Source: Acidithiobacillus sp. HP-2
Lineage (GTDB): Bacteria; Pseudomonadota; Gammaproteobacteria; Acidithiobacillales; Acidithiobacillaceae
Direction: 5' to 3'
Length of the DNA stretch: 37,546 nucleotides
NCBI RefSeq assembly: GCF_015100155.1
Contig: NZ_JACKZA010000021.1
Coordinates: forward strand, 1-37,546
The position numbers and the translations under genes are program-made. Positions 6,838-14,851 of this stretch are shown here, piece after piece. The notes beneath the pieces are model-generated. The model saw only the letters and a list, made by a program, of their open reading frames with translations, was not told the DNA's origin and did not search any database. Position 1 is the stretch's first letter. Every line of letters begins with the position of its first letter.

Positions 6838-7926
6838 TTAATGAGCGGCGATTTGTGCGCTTACTTCCGCTTTCTGACCATTGATGTTCAGTACTTGCAA
6901 CTGGTAAGGACCGGAACTGGTGTTGATAAAGCCCGTACTGCTGACTGGCAGATGCAACATGGCTTCTGCCCCCAGACCTGCCTTCAGGCCCAGAATTTTA
7001 TCCGGAGCAATTTGCTGGTAGGCAAAATCATTGTGGATATCTTTGGGATTCAGACGGGAAAGCTGCTTGCCATCCCAGGACTCCACGACTTTGCCATTAT
7101 AATCCAGCAGACGGATGGCAATAATATGCGCCGGTACGGAAGCGGTTCCTGCATCAATATACATATGCACATCCACGCGACCATCGGGCAGAACCCGCAC
7201 ATCGGTCATTTTGACATGGTGGGCCTTCACGCCGGTAGGATCGCCGTGGAAGGGGGTGATCACTGAGCCACGATAGTAAGAATAGGTGGCGACAATGAAA
7301 ATGACCGCAATCCAGAACAGGGTCAGGGCCAGCTTTTTGAAAGCGCCGTCAGACAGGGGCAGGGGTAAGCTGCCTCCCAGCCAGCGAAACCAGCCTTTCT
7401 GGGCCAAAGCCGGATTGCGTTTCATCATCCAGTTGTCAATGGAGTATGCACCACCACCAACGAGGAGCAGGGTGACGCCCATGCCGAAGTTGGATGCCGC
7501 CATGGTCCATTCATCAATACAGGTAGCCCCTTGCCATCCGAACATCAGCATCAGTGAGAAAGAAAGACCCAGGGTTAAAAAAGCCGCGAGGCGGGTCATG
7601 AAGCCGGATAACAACATCAATCCGGAAATGAGTTCAACCGCGCTGAAAATGATGACGCCCGCATACAGCAGGACAAAGTGGTGCAGTAAAAAAGCCACCA
7701 GATGATTCAAGCCAAGAATGGCTCCTGGCATGGCGGTTTGAAACTTGTAAGCCATCCAGTGTCCGGCCGGATTGATTTTTTGGGGGCCATAAATAAAGCG
7801 GCGGGAGCCACCACCCCAGTAAATCCAGCCCTGGACAAAACGCACGGCGAGCATGCCGATGGCCAGTATGCGCCACGCATGTTGCGTGGCTTGATCGGTT
7901 GCTGCAGATTTCATGGTCGTTGCCAT
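6838..7926 (-). CDS. doxDA: Thiosulfate:quinone oxidoreductase, DoxD-DoxA fusion
   Basis: A 362-residue membrane protein. The N-terminal half (about residues 15-170) holds four to five hydrophobic segments with the DoxD pattern (GWIYWGGGSRRFIYGPQK, then GLMLLSGFMTRLAAFLTLGL). Another membrane segment (about 196-215) leads to a periplasmic-type C-terminal domain of about 140 residues matching DoxA. In Acidianus the two are separate subunits; in acidithiobacilli they are fused as here. The enzyme oxidises two thiosulfate to tetrathionate and reduces quinone. The gene follows tetH by 23 bases on the same strand, so the two are almost certainly co-transcribed. No convincing terminator was found after it. 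Confidence 0.9.
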   Translation of the reverse strand: MATTMKSAATDQATQHAWRILAIGMLAVRFVQGWIYWGGGSRRFIYGPQKINPAGHWMAYKFQTAMPGAILGLNHLVAFLLHHFVLLYAGVIIFSAVELISGLMLLSGFMTRLAAFLTLGLSFSLMLMFGWQGATCIDEWTMAASNFGMGVTLLLVGGGAYSIDNWMMKRNPALAQKGWFRWLGGSLPLPLSDGAFKKLALTLFWIAVIFIVATYSYYRGSVITPFHGDPTGVKAHHVKMTDVRVLPDGRVDVHMYIDAGTASVPAHIIAIRLLDYNGKVVESWDGKQLSRLNPKDIHNDFAYQQIAPDKILGLKAGLGAEAMLHLPVSSTGFINTSSGPYQLQVLNINGQKAEVSAQIAAH

Positions 7927-7949
7927 TCTGAACCCCTGTTAAGCCTTAT

Positions 7950-9464
7950 TTAAGCCTTGTTGGCGTTGAATTGCGGATTGACGTCCTTGACCGGTACGGC
8001 ATTGATCCAGTCCCACGAGTTCCCCAGGTACATGGTGCCCCCGACAATGGTGGGATTCACGATGCCAAAGCGACCTCCGACATGATATTCGTGAACCATC
8101 TGACCGGTTTTAGGCTGAATGGCATAAATATCCGGTCCGGTAGAAATATAGAGCATATTTTCATAGTACGTCGGTGCACCGCGTCCTGCTCCGGCAGGAC
8201 CAGGATTGGGTACGTGCCAGGTCCACGCCACTTTACCGGTATGCAGATTCATGGCCTCATAGGTCGAGGTGACAGGAGAACCGACATAAACCATCCCATC
8301 ATGAATCATGGGAACCCCGCCCTTGAAGGCCGGAATCTTGGGGCCACGTCCCATATTGTTTGTCCACAGAACTTGTCCGGTATTGGCGTTAAAAGCCCTA
8401 ACCAGGGTTTCCATGGTGGGTTTGCCATCCACCATTTTGGGATTGGCCACGGTATCCATGACGACAATGCCATTATCCACAACGGGGGATACATCGCCCA
8501 TGCCGGTATTGACGGCACCGGGAATTTCACCCTTCCACAACACTTTGCCGTTATTGACATTCAGTGCATAAAGACCGGGGATGACGGACATGGAGACGTA
8601 AACGTGGTTTTTCCAGACTACGGGGCTGGACATGTTGGCTATGCCCCCTACATGGGTTTTCCAGATGGCCTTTCCATCTGTGGAGTGAATCCGGTAAATA
8701 TTGCCGTCGCCGGTGCTGATGAAAAGCGAGTGGTCCGCATAGGCCGGGGTGGGCATGGCATCACCCTGGGTCTTGAAACTCCAGAGCAGCTTGCCGTCCT
8801 GACGATCCAGGCAGAAAATCCCGTTGTAACTGATATCCTTGCCGCGCCCGGCCTGCCTGGGATGCTTGGAATACTCCATGACATTGGCAAAATTGAAAGA
8901 CACACTCCCCGCAGATAGATAGACCTTTTTGCCGACGACCAGAGGGTTACCCATGAGGGTGTTGGCTACTGGACTGCTCCGCCATATCAGCTTGCCAGTT
9001 TGGGCATTGACGGCGTAAGCGAACATATCATCGCTTTCCGCATACACGACCCCTTTGACCACCGAAACGCCCAGGGCATTTCCGTAAAACTGGGTTTGTA
9101 CCGGGAGCGCTTCCTTGATGCCATCCACTTTTTCGCCGTAGGGATGGTTATCATCGAGCGGCCAGGCCCGGGCTTCAGGGAAATTCCAGCGGACGCCATC
9201 ACGAATCCAACGGGGCGCGTTGTGCGCAACCGGGAATCCGGCATTGTGCTGAGGGTTTCCATAGGCGTGGGTCCACGCTGAAGGACCGACCTGATCATTT
9301 GCCTGAGGCGCATTTTGCGGTAAATATAGCGTCGCAAAGGGACTTTGGGGGTCCAGGGTATTGTTAATGGGATCCTGGGGAACCTGATTGGTCTGCGCCC
9401 AGGCGGTCCCGGAAATCAGGATGCTGACTGCTGATAATATGACTATCTTGCGGAATTTCATCAC
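7950..9464 (-). CDS. tetH: Tetrathionate hydrolase (PQQ-like beta-propeller)
   Basis: A 504-residue exported protein. The signal peptide ends in AWA at about residue 23. The mature part carries repeated blades of the pyrroloquinoline-quinone-like propeller family (QTGKLIWRSSPVANT, QDGKLLWSFKTQGD, NNGKVLWKGEIPG, NTGQVLWTNNMGRG, HTGKVAWTWHVPN). Length and sequence style match tetrathionate hydrolases of Acidithiobacillus, which cleave tetrathionate to thiosulfate, sulfur and sulfate at low pH in the periplasm or outer membrane. Two ATG codons in tandem (9464 and 9461) follow aggag. A PQQ-dependent dehydrogenase is the alternative, but coupling to doxDA and the size favour TetH. Cofactor residues were not checked one by one. 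Confidence 0.92.
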   Translation of the reverse strand: MMKFRKIVILSAVSILISGTAWAQTNQVPQDPINNTLDPQSPFATLYLPQNAPQANDQVGPSAWTHAYGNPQHNAGFPVAHNAPRWIRDGVRWNFPEARAWPLDDNHPYGEKVDGIKEALPVQTQFYGNALGVSVVKGVVYAESDDMFAYAVNAQTGKLIWRSSPVANTLMGNPLVVGKKVYLSAGSVSFNFANVMEYSKHPRQAGRGKDISYNGIFCLDRQDGKLLWSFKTQGDAMPTPAYADHSLFISTGDGNIYRIHSTDGKAIWKTHVGGIANMSSPVVWKNHVYVSMSVIPGLYALNVNNGKVLWKGEIPGAVNTGMGDVSPVVDNGIVVMDTVANPKMVDGKPTMETLVRAFNANTGQVLWTNNMGRGPKIPAFKGGVPMIHDGMVYVGSPVTSTYEAMNLHTGKVAWTWHVPNPGPAGAGRGAPTYYENMLYISTGPDIYAIQPKTGQMVHEYHVGGRFGIVNPTIVGGTMYLGNSWDWINAVPVKDVNPQFNANKA

Positions 9465-9524
9465 TGCTCCTCACGTATCGAAAATGTGGAAAAACCTCGT
9501 TGTAAATGCACTCATGAGGCGTGC

Positions 9525-9562
9525 TGAATAATTAGAAAATTCTAATTTGTTAATGAATAATT
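9525..9562 (-). promoter_or_regulatory. AT-rich repeat cluster upstream of tetH
   Basis: A perfect inverted repeat (aattagaa, 9530-9537; ttctaatt, 9540-9547) is flanked by two direct copies of tgaataatt at 9525-9533 and 9554-9562. It lies 60-100 bases before the tetH start codon. The symmetry suggests a protein binding site. In A. caldus and A. thiooxidans tetH is controlled by two-component regulators, but the sites described there do not obviously match. Confidence 0.4.
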
Positions 9563-9614
9563 CAGTATCATCATGGAGTTACTGAACCATAAACCTCTCG
9601 CTATAAGATATCAA
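9561..9614 (-). promoter_or_regulatory. Candidate tetH promoter with overlapping operator
   Basis: On the minus strand, TTGATA (9614-9609) and TATGGT (9591-9586) are spaced by 17 bases and would start transcription about 115 bases before tetH. A perfect 7-bp inverted repeat, ttcagta (9561-9567) and tactgaa (9580-9586), overlaps the -10 element and the expected start. The rest of this gene-free stretch, up to the htpG terminator near 9741, is AT-rich with no other supported feature. Confidence 0.35.
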
Positions 9615-9740
9615 TAATATAACTGTAAAAAATTGAAACATGGTTACATATGATTACACTTGGTATCTTAAAAATAATTTCAACTATGGTGTTTTTTGTG
9701 AATTAAAAGAAAAGGTATTATTTTGAAGAAAATATGCAAA

Positions 9741-9778
9741 TAAAAAAGCATCACCTTCTGTGGGTTAGAAGGTGATGC
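9741..9778 (-). terminator. Intrinsic terminator of htpG
   Basis: A perfect 12-bp stem (gcatcaccttct, 9748-9759; agaaggtgatgc, 9767-9778) with a 7-base loop is followed on the minus strand by six T residues (9747-9742). It lies 34 bases after the htpG stop and should isolate htpG from tetH. Confidence 0.9.
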
Positions 9779-9811
9779 CATGACCGTTGAACAAAAGGGT
9801 CAGTGGGTTTA

Positions 9812-11704
9812 TCAGCCTGCCAGGGCGAGCATTAACTGGTTGAGACGGGCCACAAAACCAGCAGGATCCTCCAGTTGTCCGCCCTCGCTCAAAATCGCCT
9901 GATCCAGTAACAGCGATGACCACTCCGCAAAGCGTGACGCATCTTTTTCACTTTCTATGCGGGTCAACATAGGATGGGTAGGGTTGATTTCCAGGGTGGG
10001 TTTGGTACTGGGTACTTCGTGTCCAGCCTGCTTCAATAATTGCTGCATATACAGGGCCATGTCCCGTTCGCCCAGGACCATGCAAGCAGGAGAACTGGTC
10101 AGCCGGTGGGAAACCCGAACCGCTTCAACCCGATCACCCAGCGCATTTTTGATACGCTCCACCAGACCTTCTGCGGTTTTTTCGATTTCTTCCTGAGATT
10201 TGCGTTCTTCTTCAGTTTCAATGCTACCCAGATCAAGCGTGCCTTTGGCTACAGAGCTCAGGGCCTTGCCTTCAAATTCATGGAGGTGGCTGGTCAGCCA
10301 TTCATCCACACGGTCGCTGAGCAGCAATACTTCAATGCCCTTTTTACGCAGCAGTTCCAGTTGTGGACTGTTTTTGGCAGCAATAAAAGTATCCGCAGTA
10401 ATGTAATATATTTTGTCCTGACCTTCGCGCATACGGCCCATATAATCAGCCAGAGAAACATTCTGGGTTTCAGTATCGGAATGGGTGCTCGCAAAACGTA
10501 ATAATTTCGCGATTTGTTCGCGATTGGCAAAATCTTCACCAGGACCTTCTTTCAGTGCCCGTCCAAACTCATTCCAGAAGTTTTGATATTTTTCGGGTTC
10601 TTTTTCAGCCATTTCTTCCAAAAGGCCCAGTACCCGTTTGATGGAGCCCGAGCGCATCTGGTCAATGACCCGGTTGCCCTGAAGAATTTCGCGGGAAACA
10701 TTCAGGGGGAGATCGCTGGAATCCATGACGCCGCGTACAAAGCGCAAATAACGGGGCAGAATCTGGTGTTCGGTATCGTCCATGATGAAAACGCGCTGCA
10801 CGTAAAGCTTGATGCCGTGCGTCTGATTGGGTTCCCAAAGATCAAAAGGTGCCTTGCCGGGAATGTAGAGCAGAGAAGTATATTCGAGGCGACCTTCCAC
10901 CCGGTTATGCGCCCAGGCCAGTGGATCAGCATAATCATGGCTGACGTACTGATAAAATTCCTTGTATTCTGCATCACTGATTTCAGACTTGGAACGTTGC
11001 CAAAGAGCAGAGGCTTTATTGACGGTCTCCCAGCTATCGCCGGGCTTGCCATCTTCGCCCGCTTTACGCATCAGAATGGGTAGGGGAATATGGTCTGAGT
11101 ATTTGTTGATAATGCCGCGCAAGCGCCAGAGATTCAGAAGGTCCTGGCGTTCATCTTCGCGTATGTGCAGCACTATCTCGGTACCGCGCTCTGGCAAATC
11201 GATGGTTTCGAGGGTGTAGGCGCCCGTCCCATCGGACTCCCAGCGTACACCATGCTCTACTTCCATTCCGGCTCGACGGGTACTCAGCTTTACGCGGTCG
11301 GCGACAATAAAGGCAGAATAAAAACCTACGCCAAATTGACCAATCAGTTTGGCATCCTTGCTCTGATCGCCACTCAGTCTCTCAAAAAATTCTTTGGTTC
11401 CCGACTTGGCAATGGTTCCAATGTTGGCAATGACTTCGTCGCGGTTCATGCCGATACCATTGTCGCGGACAGTTAATGTGCCTTGTTCGGCATCAAAATC
11501 TACCTGCACTTTGAGTTCGCTGTCCCCCGCAACCAGACTGGGATCCGCCAAGGCTTCAAAGCGCAGTTTGTCACAGGCATCAGAGGCATTGGATATCAGT
11601 TCACGCAGAAAAATTTCTTTGTTTGAATACAGAGAATGAATCATCAGATGCATCAGCTGATTGATTTCAGTCTGAAATTTTAGAGTTTCCTTGTTGGTGG
11701 TCAT
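9812..11704 (-). CDS. htpG: Chaperone HtpG (Hsp90)
   Basis: A 630-residue ATP-dependent chaperone, the usual HtpG length. The N-terminal GHKL ATPase domain shows [20 protein letters not shown], the ATP-binding DNGIGM and the lid/glycine motif [12 protein letters not shown]. The middle domain has the conserved [11 protein letters not shown], and the C-terminal dimerisation domain ends near [10 protein letters not shown]. It assists folding of client proteins in the cytoplasm under heat and other stress. The start ATG has a strong ggaaggag site. It is a single-gene unit: a heat-shock-type promoter lies upstream and an intrinsic terminator downstream. Confidence 0.97.
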   Translation of the reverse strand: MTTNKETLKFQTEINQLMHLMIHSLYSNKEIFLRELISNASDACDKLRFEALADPSLVAGDSELKVQVDFDAEQGTLTVRDNGIGMNRDEVIANIGTIAKSGTKEFFERLSGDQSKDAKLIGQFGVGFYSAFIVADRVKLSTRRAGMEVEHGVRWESDGTGAYTLETIDLPERGTEIVLHIREDERQDLLNLWRLRGIINKYSDHIPLPILMRKAGEDGKPGDSWETVNKASALWQRSKSEISDAEYKEFYQYVSHDYADPLAWAHNRVEGRLEYTSLLYIPGKAPFDLWEPNQTHGIKLYVQRVFIMDDTEHQILPRYLRFVRGVMDSSDLPLNVSREILQGNRVIDQMRSGSIKRVLGLLEEMAEKEPEKYQNFWNEFGRALKEGPGEDFANREQIAKLLRFASTHSDTETQNVSLADYMGRMREGQDKIYYITADTFIAAKNSPQLELLRKKGIEVLLLSDRVDEWLTSHLHEFEGKALSSVAKGTLDLGSIETEEERKSQEEIEKTAEGLVERIKNALGDRVEAVRVSHRLTSSPACMVLGERDMALYMQQLLKQAGHEVPSTKPTLEINPTHPMLTRIESEKDASRFAEWSSLLLDQAILSEGGQLEDPAGFVARLNQLMLALAG

Positions 11705-11763
11705 TATTTCTCCTTCCTATGGACAAGTTGTCTGAGCAGCTATCATTTCAATAGACAGACTGG

Positions 11764-11792
11764 AAGTGGGGCCTGCTTCACCGAGAATCAAG
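11764..11792 (-). promoter_or_regulatory. Candidate sigma-32 (heat-shock) promoter of htpG
   Basis: On the minus strand CTTGAT (11792-11787) is followed after 15 bases by CCCCACTT (11771-11764). This closely fits the RpoH consensus CTTGAA and CCCCAT-T. It would give a 5' leader of about 50 bases before the htpG start, and induction of htpG by RpoH is known in other proteobacteria. The rest of the divergent gap up to 11908 shows nothing else I can support. Confidence 0.65.
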
Positions 11793-11908
11793 AGCACTTA
11801 TAGACCGTTCTGCCGGGACAATGGACTTTACGCATTGAGCTTGCCACCTCGACAGGCATAGGGCCATCCTCTAATATTGATGAAATCTCTCAACATTGTA
11901 GGTTGTTT

Positions 11909-12442
11909 ATGTCAGATCCAGTCCTGTTGACGGCTATTGATGGATCACAAAATGCCTTGCTGGCGGCTGCTGTAGCGGCGCGCTTTTCACGTCTTCTTGG
12001 TGCACGTCTTGGGCTGGTGACTTCCCTGCATGTGGCCAGTGATCCACTGGGTTTTGGCGGAGGACTGTTTTCCCGTGATCTGACGGATCGCATGCTGGCA
12101 GAATCCCGCCTTGAAGCGGAGAGTAACCTGCGCGCCGTCGCCGAACGTATTGAAGAACATTGTGATATTGGGCTGCCAGAATATTTTCTGCTGGAAGGGG
12201 CGCCAGAACAGGAAATTCCGCGACTAGTCCAGAGTCTTCCGGAAACGATCATGGTGGTGATAGGGCAGCGTGGTTTTGGCACGGAAAGTAAACCGCGAGG
12301 GTTACCCCATCTTCTTGGGGGACTCGGTGCAAAACTGAGCCTGACATTGGCCGTACCGGTATTGCTGGTGCCGCCTGATACGAACATCGATCAACTGTGT
12401 TCTGCGGTCTTTTGTTCCGATCCGTCGCAGGGAGATCGCTGA
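11909..12442 (+). CDS. Universal stress protein (UspA family)
   Basis: A 177-residue cytoplasmic protein with the Usp fold. The N-terminal strand and helix PVLLTAIDGSQNALLAAAVAARFSRLLGARLGLV contain the usual aspartate after the first strand. The C-terminal part (VVIGQRGFGTESKPRGLPHLLGGLGAKLSLTLAVPVLLVPP) resembles the G-x2-G-x9-G-[ST] nucleotide-binding pattern, though somewhat degenerate. Usp proteins modulate survival under stress; the client is unknown. The start is ATG at 11909, with a weak ribosome binding site. Its stop is immediately followed by the GTG of the TauE/SafE gene, so the two are translated together. Confidence 0.8.
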   Translation: MSDPVLLTAIDGSQNALLAAAVAARFSRLLGARLGLVTSLHVASDPLGFGGGLFSRDLTDRMLAESRLEAESNLRAVAERIEEHCDIGLPEYFLLEGAPEQEIPRLVQSLPETIMVVIGQRGFGTESKPRGLPHLLGGLGAKLSLTLAVPVLLVPPDTNIDQLCSAVFCSDPSQGDR

Positions 12443-13357
12443 GTGGAATTGTTCCTGCCTATCGCGCATATGGACGTGAATATCTGGCTGATAGTCAGTT
12501 TTGGTTTGGCGGTGGGTTTTCTGTCGGGATTGACCGGAGTGGGTGGGGGAATTTTGATTACGCCTCTGCTGATTTTTATCGGGGTCCCGCCACTGGTTGC
12601 TGTGGGTACCGGAGCGGCCCAGATTGTTGGTGGCTCGGCTATTGGCAGTTATGCGCACTGGCGCATGGGTAATGTCGATATGCGCATGGCTTTTGTCCTG
12701 TTGGCAGGGAGCTGGACGGGAGGGCTGATCGGTGTACACATTGCCCGGATTCTGGAGGCGGGTGGCCACTTCAGTCTGGTGGTGACTTTTCTGTATGTCA
12801 TTTTGCTGAGTGTCATCGGTACTTCCATGTTGATTGAATCGCTGCTGGCTTTGCGTGGTCGGCATGGGCATGCATCCCAAAAAAACCGGACAAAAAATCA
12901 GTCCATTCTGCAGCGCCTTCCGGGACAAATGGATTTTCCGGTTTCAGGATTGCGTCTTTCTTTTCTGACCCCAGTTTTACTGGGTTTTGGCGTGGGCTTG
13001 CTTACCGCGCTGATGGGGGTTGGAGGTGGTTTTGTGATGGTGCCCATCATGCTTTATGTATTGAAAATGCCCACCAAAGTGGTGGTAGGTACCTCATTGT
13101 TTCAATTGCTTTTTACCACGGCTGAAGTAGGTATTTTGCAGGCGGGAATGAATCATGCCGTAGACCCTTATCTGGCTCTGGCTCTGGTTTTGGGTTCCAT
13201 TTTCGGCACGCAATTCGGGGCGCGGGCCGGGGCGTATATGAAGGGGGAGCAGTTGCGTCTGGTGCTGGCCCTGGTGGTCGTGGGAGTAGCTATCAAGATG
13301 GGGTTGGGATTATTTATTACGCCCGAACACATTTTCAGCATGGCGCGGGTTGTTTAG
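12443..13357 (+). CDS. TauE/SafE family permease (probable sulfite or sulfur-anion exporter)
   Basis: A 304-residue inner-membrane protein of the TSUP/DUF81 family with about eight hydrophobic segments in two repeated halves. Each half carries the glycine-rich signature: GLTGVGGGILITPLLIFIG near residues 29-47 and LMGVGGGFVMVPIMLYVLKMP near residue 190. Members export sulfite, sulfoacetate or taurine-derived anions; sulfite export would suit a sulfur oxidiser, but the substrate is not proven. GTG at 12443 directly abuts the preceding stop; ATG at 12470 is an alternative. The next gene starts at the base after its stop. Confidence 0.85.
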   Translation: MELFLPIAHMDVNIWLIVSFGLAVGFLSGLTGVGGGILITPLLIFIGVPPLVAVGTGAAQIVGGSAIGSYAHWRMGNVDMRMAFVLLAGSWTGGLIGVHIARILEAGGHFSLVVTFLYVILLSVIGTSMLIESLLALRGRHGHASQKNRTKNQSILQRLPGQMDFPVSGLRLSFLTPVLLGFGVGLLTALMGVGGGFVMVPIMLYVLKMPTKVVVGTSLFQLLFTTAEVGILQAGMNHAVDPYLALALVLGSIFGTQFGARAGAYMKGEQLRLVLALVVVGVAIKMGLGLFITPEHIFSMARVV

Positions 13358-14101
13358 ATGATTTATCTGCGCCTGATGCTCATGCTGCTGACTATGGGTT
13401 CTGCCATGCTGGCCGAAGCGTCTACGCCCCTGGTAGTGGCTACCAGTACGGATAAGGTGAACGTGACCAGCCATTTTGTCGGGGAAAACCTGCTGGTGTA
13501 TGGTGCCATCACGGGTCCGGGGCAGGTCATTGTCATACTGCGTTCGCCCGACAGCACTGAAGCCATGCAGCAAAAAACCCGAACCGGACCAATCTGGCTG
13601 AATGGTGCAAAGGTAACGGTGACCAGGGCTCCGGGTATCTGGCAGCGGCTTTCTTCGGCCCCGGTCAGGCACATTCTGCCTGATGATACCCTGCAGAAAC
13701 TGGGATTAACCCTGTCTTCGCTGGTAGATAAAGCCCGTTTCGCTCCCGAACCCGATCATTTGGATACCTGGCAAAAAGCCTTTCTGGATGAGAAAATTCG
13801 CCACCGCAATTACGTGGTGGAACCCGCTGGGGTCACTCTGAAGCAGGGGTTATTTTCGGCGAAAATCAGGCTGCCGGCGTCATTGCCTCTGGGTTATTAT
13901 CAATTGCTGACTTATCTGGTCCGGCAGCAACAGGTGCTTGCAGTCCGCAAGCAGCAGATTAATGTCCGCCAGGTCGGTTTTCAAGCGTGGATTGCCCGTT
14001 TTGCCAGAGAGAACAGCTGGGTCTACGGCATTGTTCTGACTTTTATTCTGGCAGGATTGGGTTTTGCTCTGGGTATCCTCATGCGTCGCCGTTCAGCCTG
14101 A
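13358..14101 (+). CDS. TIGR02186-like (Alph_Pro_TM) membrane-anchored periplasmic protein
   Basis: A 247-residue protein with an N-terminal signal sequence (to about residue 22, ending near AEAST). A periplasmic domain of about 190 residues follows, then one C-terminal transmembrane segment (about 222-242, VYGIVLTFILAGLGFALGIL) and an RRR stop-transfer end. The layout and segments such as VNVTSHFVGENLLVYGAI and PGIWQ match the Alph_Pro_TM family, found mainly in alphaproteobacteria next to TauE/SafE exporters. The immediate abutment to the exporter gene supports a shared function, perhaps a periplasmic accessory. The biochemical role is unknown. The gene converges with the HAD gene with 5 bases between stops. 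Confidence 0.75.
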   Translation: MIYLRLMLMLLTMGSAMLAEASTPLVVATSTDKVNVTSHFVGENLLVYGAITGPGQVIVILRSPDSTEAMQQKTRTGPIWLNGAKVTVTRAPGIWQRLSSAPVRHILPDDTLQKLGLTLSSLVDKARFAPEPDHLDTWQKAFLDEKIRHRNYVVEPAGVTLKQGLFSAKIRLPASLPLGYYQLLTYLVRQQQVLAVRKQQINVRQVGFQAWIARFARENSWVYGIVLTFILAGLGFALGILMRRRSA

Positions 14102-14106
14102 TGGAT

Positions 14107-14847
14107 TCAGTTGTCTGCATGTTTTTGCGCCAGAAAAGCCACGCCATCCAGTACCTGATAAAAGTCCTGTGCGAAATAATCCGGCTGAATATCGTTGTAG
14201 GATTTGGCACCCTGATTGGAGTCTATAAAAATGGTTTTGAATCCAGCCTGTTGCGCGCCATAAATATCCCGAAACATGTCGTTACCCACATAAATGGCCT
14301 GATGTGGCGCTACTTCGAGTTGTTCGGCAGCCATTTGAAATAATCGGGAATCAGGCTTGCGATATCCGTAATCACCGGAAATGATGCGAATGTCGAAATA
14401 CTTTTTGATATTCAATGCGCGCATTTCGGGCAAGGCAAAACAGCGTTGGGCATCGGAAATGAGGGCAAGCTGGTATTGTTCCTGCAAGCTTTTGAGCGTT
14501 CTTTTGACGCCTTCATAACGTTCCAGGCGGGTTCTGGAAATGCCACGATGCAGCCGCGCCAGTTCCTTGGCCAATTTTTCCCTGCCGTTCAGTGGCTTGC
14601 TGTTTTCCTGAATCAGAATGGTATGCCAGATGGCTTCCACATCAATTTCCGGATAGCGTTCGGTGGATTGGCGTTTGCGTTCTTTCATGACGGCGAAATA
14701 GCGTTCGCGCACTTCCCGACGATTCATGAAAACCCGGTGATATGTCAGGTAATGAGAAATTCCTCGATAAATTTCCTCCATGTCTTCATTGGTTTCTATG
14801 TTGATCAGTGTGCCATACAAGTCAAAGCAGACAGCGCGAATAGACAT
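14107..14847 (-). CDS. HAD-superfamily hydrolase with DLYGT motif
   Basis: A 246-residue HAD-type hydrolase with the nucleophile aspartate D9 in CFDLYGTLI, motif II serine in ALISDAQ, motif III lysine in GYRKPDSRLF and motif IV in VGNDMFRDIYGAQ. The second aspartate typical of phosphatases (DxD) is tyrosine here (D9-L-Y11), as in haloacid-dehalogenase-type members and some uncharacterised hydrolases. The start ATG at 14847 has an excellent aaggaggt site that overlaps the stop codon of the APH gene upstream. Both genes are therefore translationally coupled. The substrate is unknown. Confidence 0.8.
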   Translation of the reverse strand: MSIRAVCFDLYGTLINIETNEDMEEIYRGISHYLTYHRVFMNRREVRERYFAVMKERKRQSTERYPEIDVEAIWHTILIQENSKPLNGREKLAKELARLHRGISRTRLERYEGVKRTLKSLQEQYQLALISDAQRCFALPEMRALNIKKYFDIRIISGDYGYRKPDSRLFQMAAEQLEVAPHQAIYVGNDMFRDIYGAQQAGFKTIFIDSNQGAKSYNDIQPDYFAQDFYQVLDGVAFLAQKHADN

Positions 14848-14851
14848 GAGA

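Noticed and set aside
8971-8985. Overlapping plus-strand frames inside tetH, htpG, GH15 and rne
   Set aside because: They are antisense shadows with no start signal, family motif or neighbour support, even where long (for example 7971-8918 and 33143-34474).
9480-9530. Possible sigma-54 promoter for tetH
   Set aside because: GCACG and TGCA elements are seen, but they are 9 bases apart instead of about 4-5, so the spacing does not fit.
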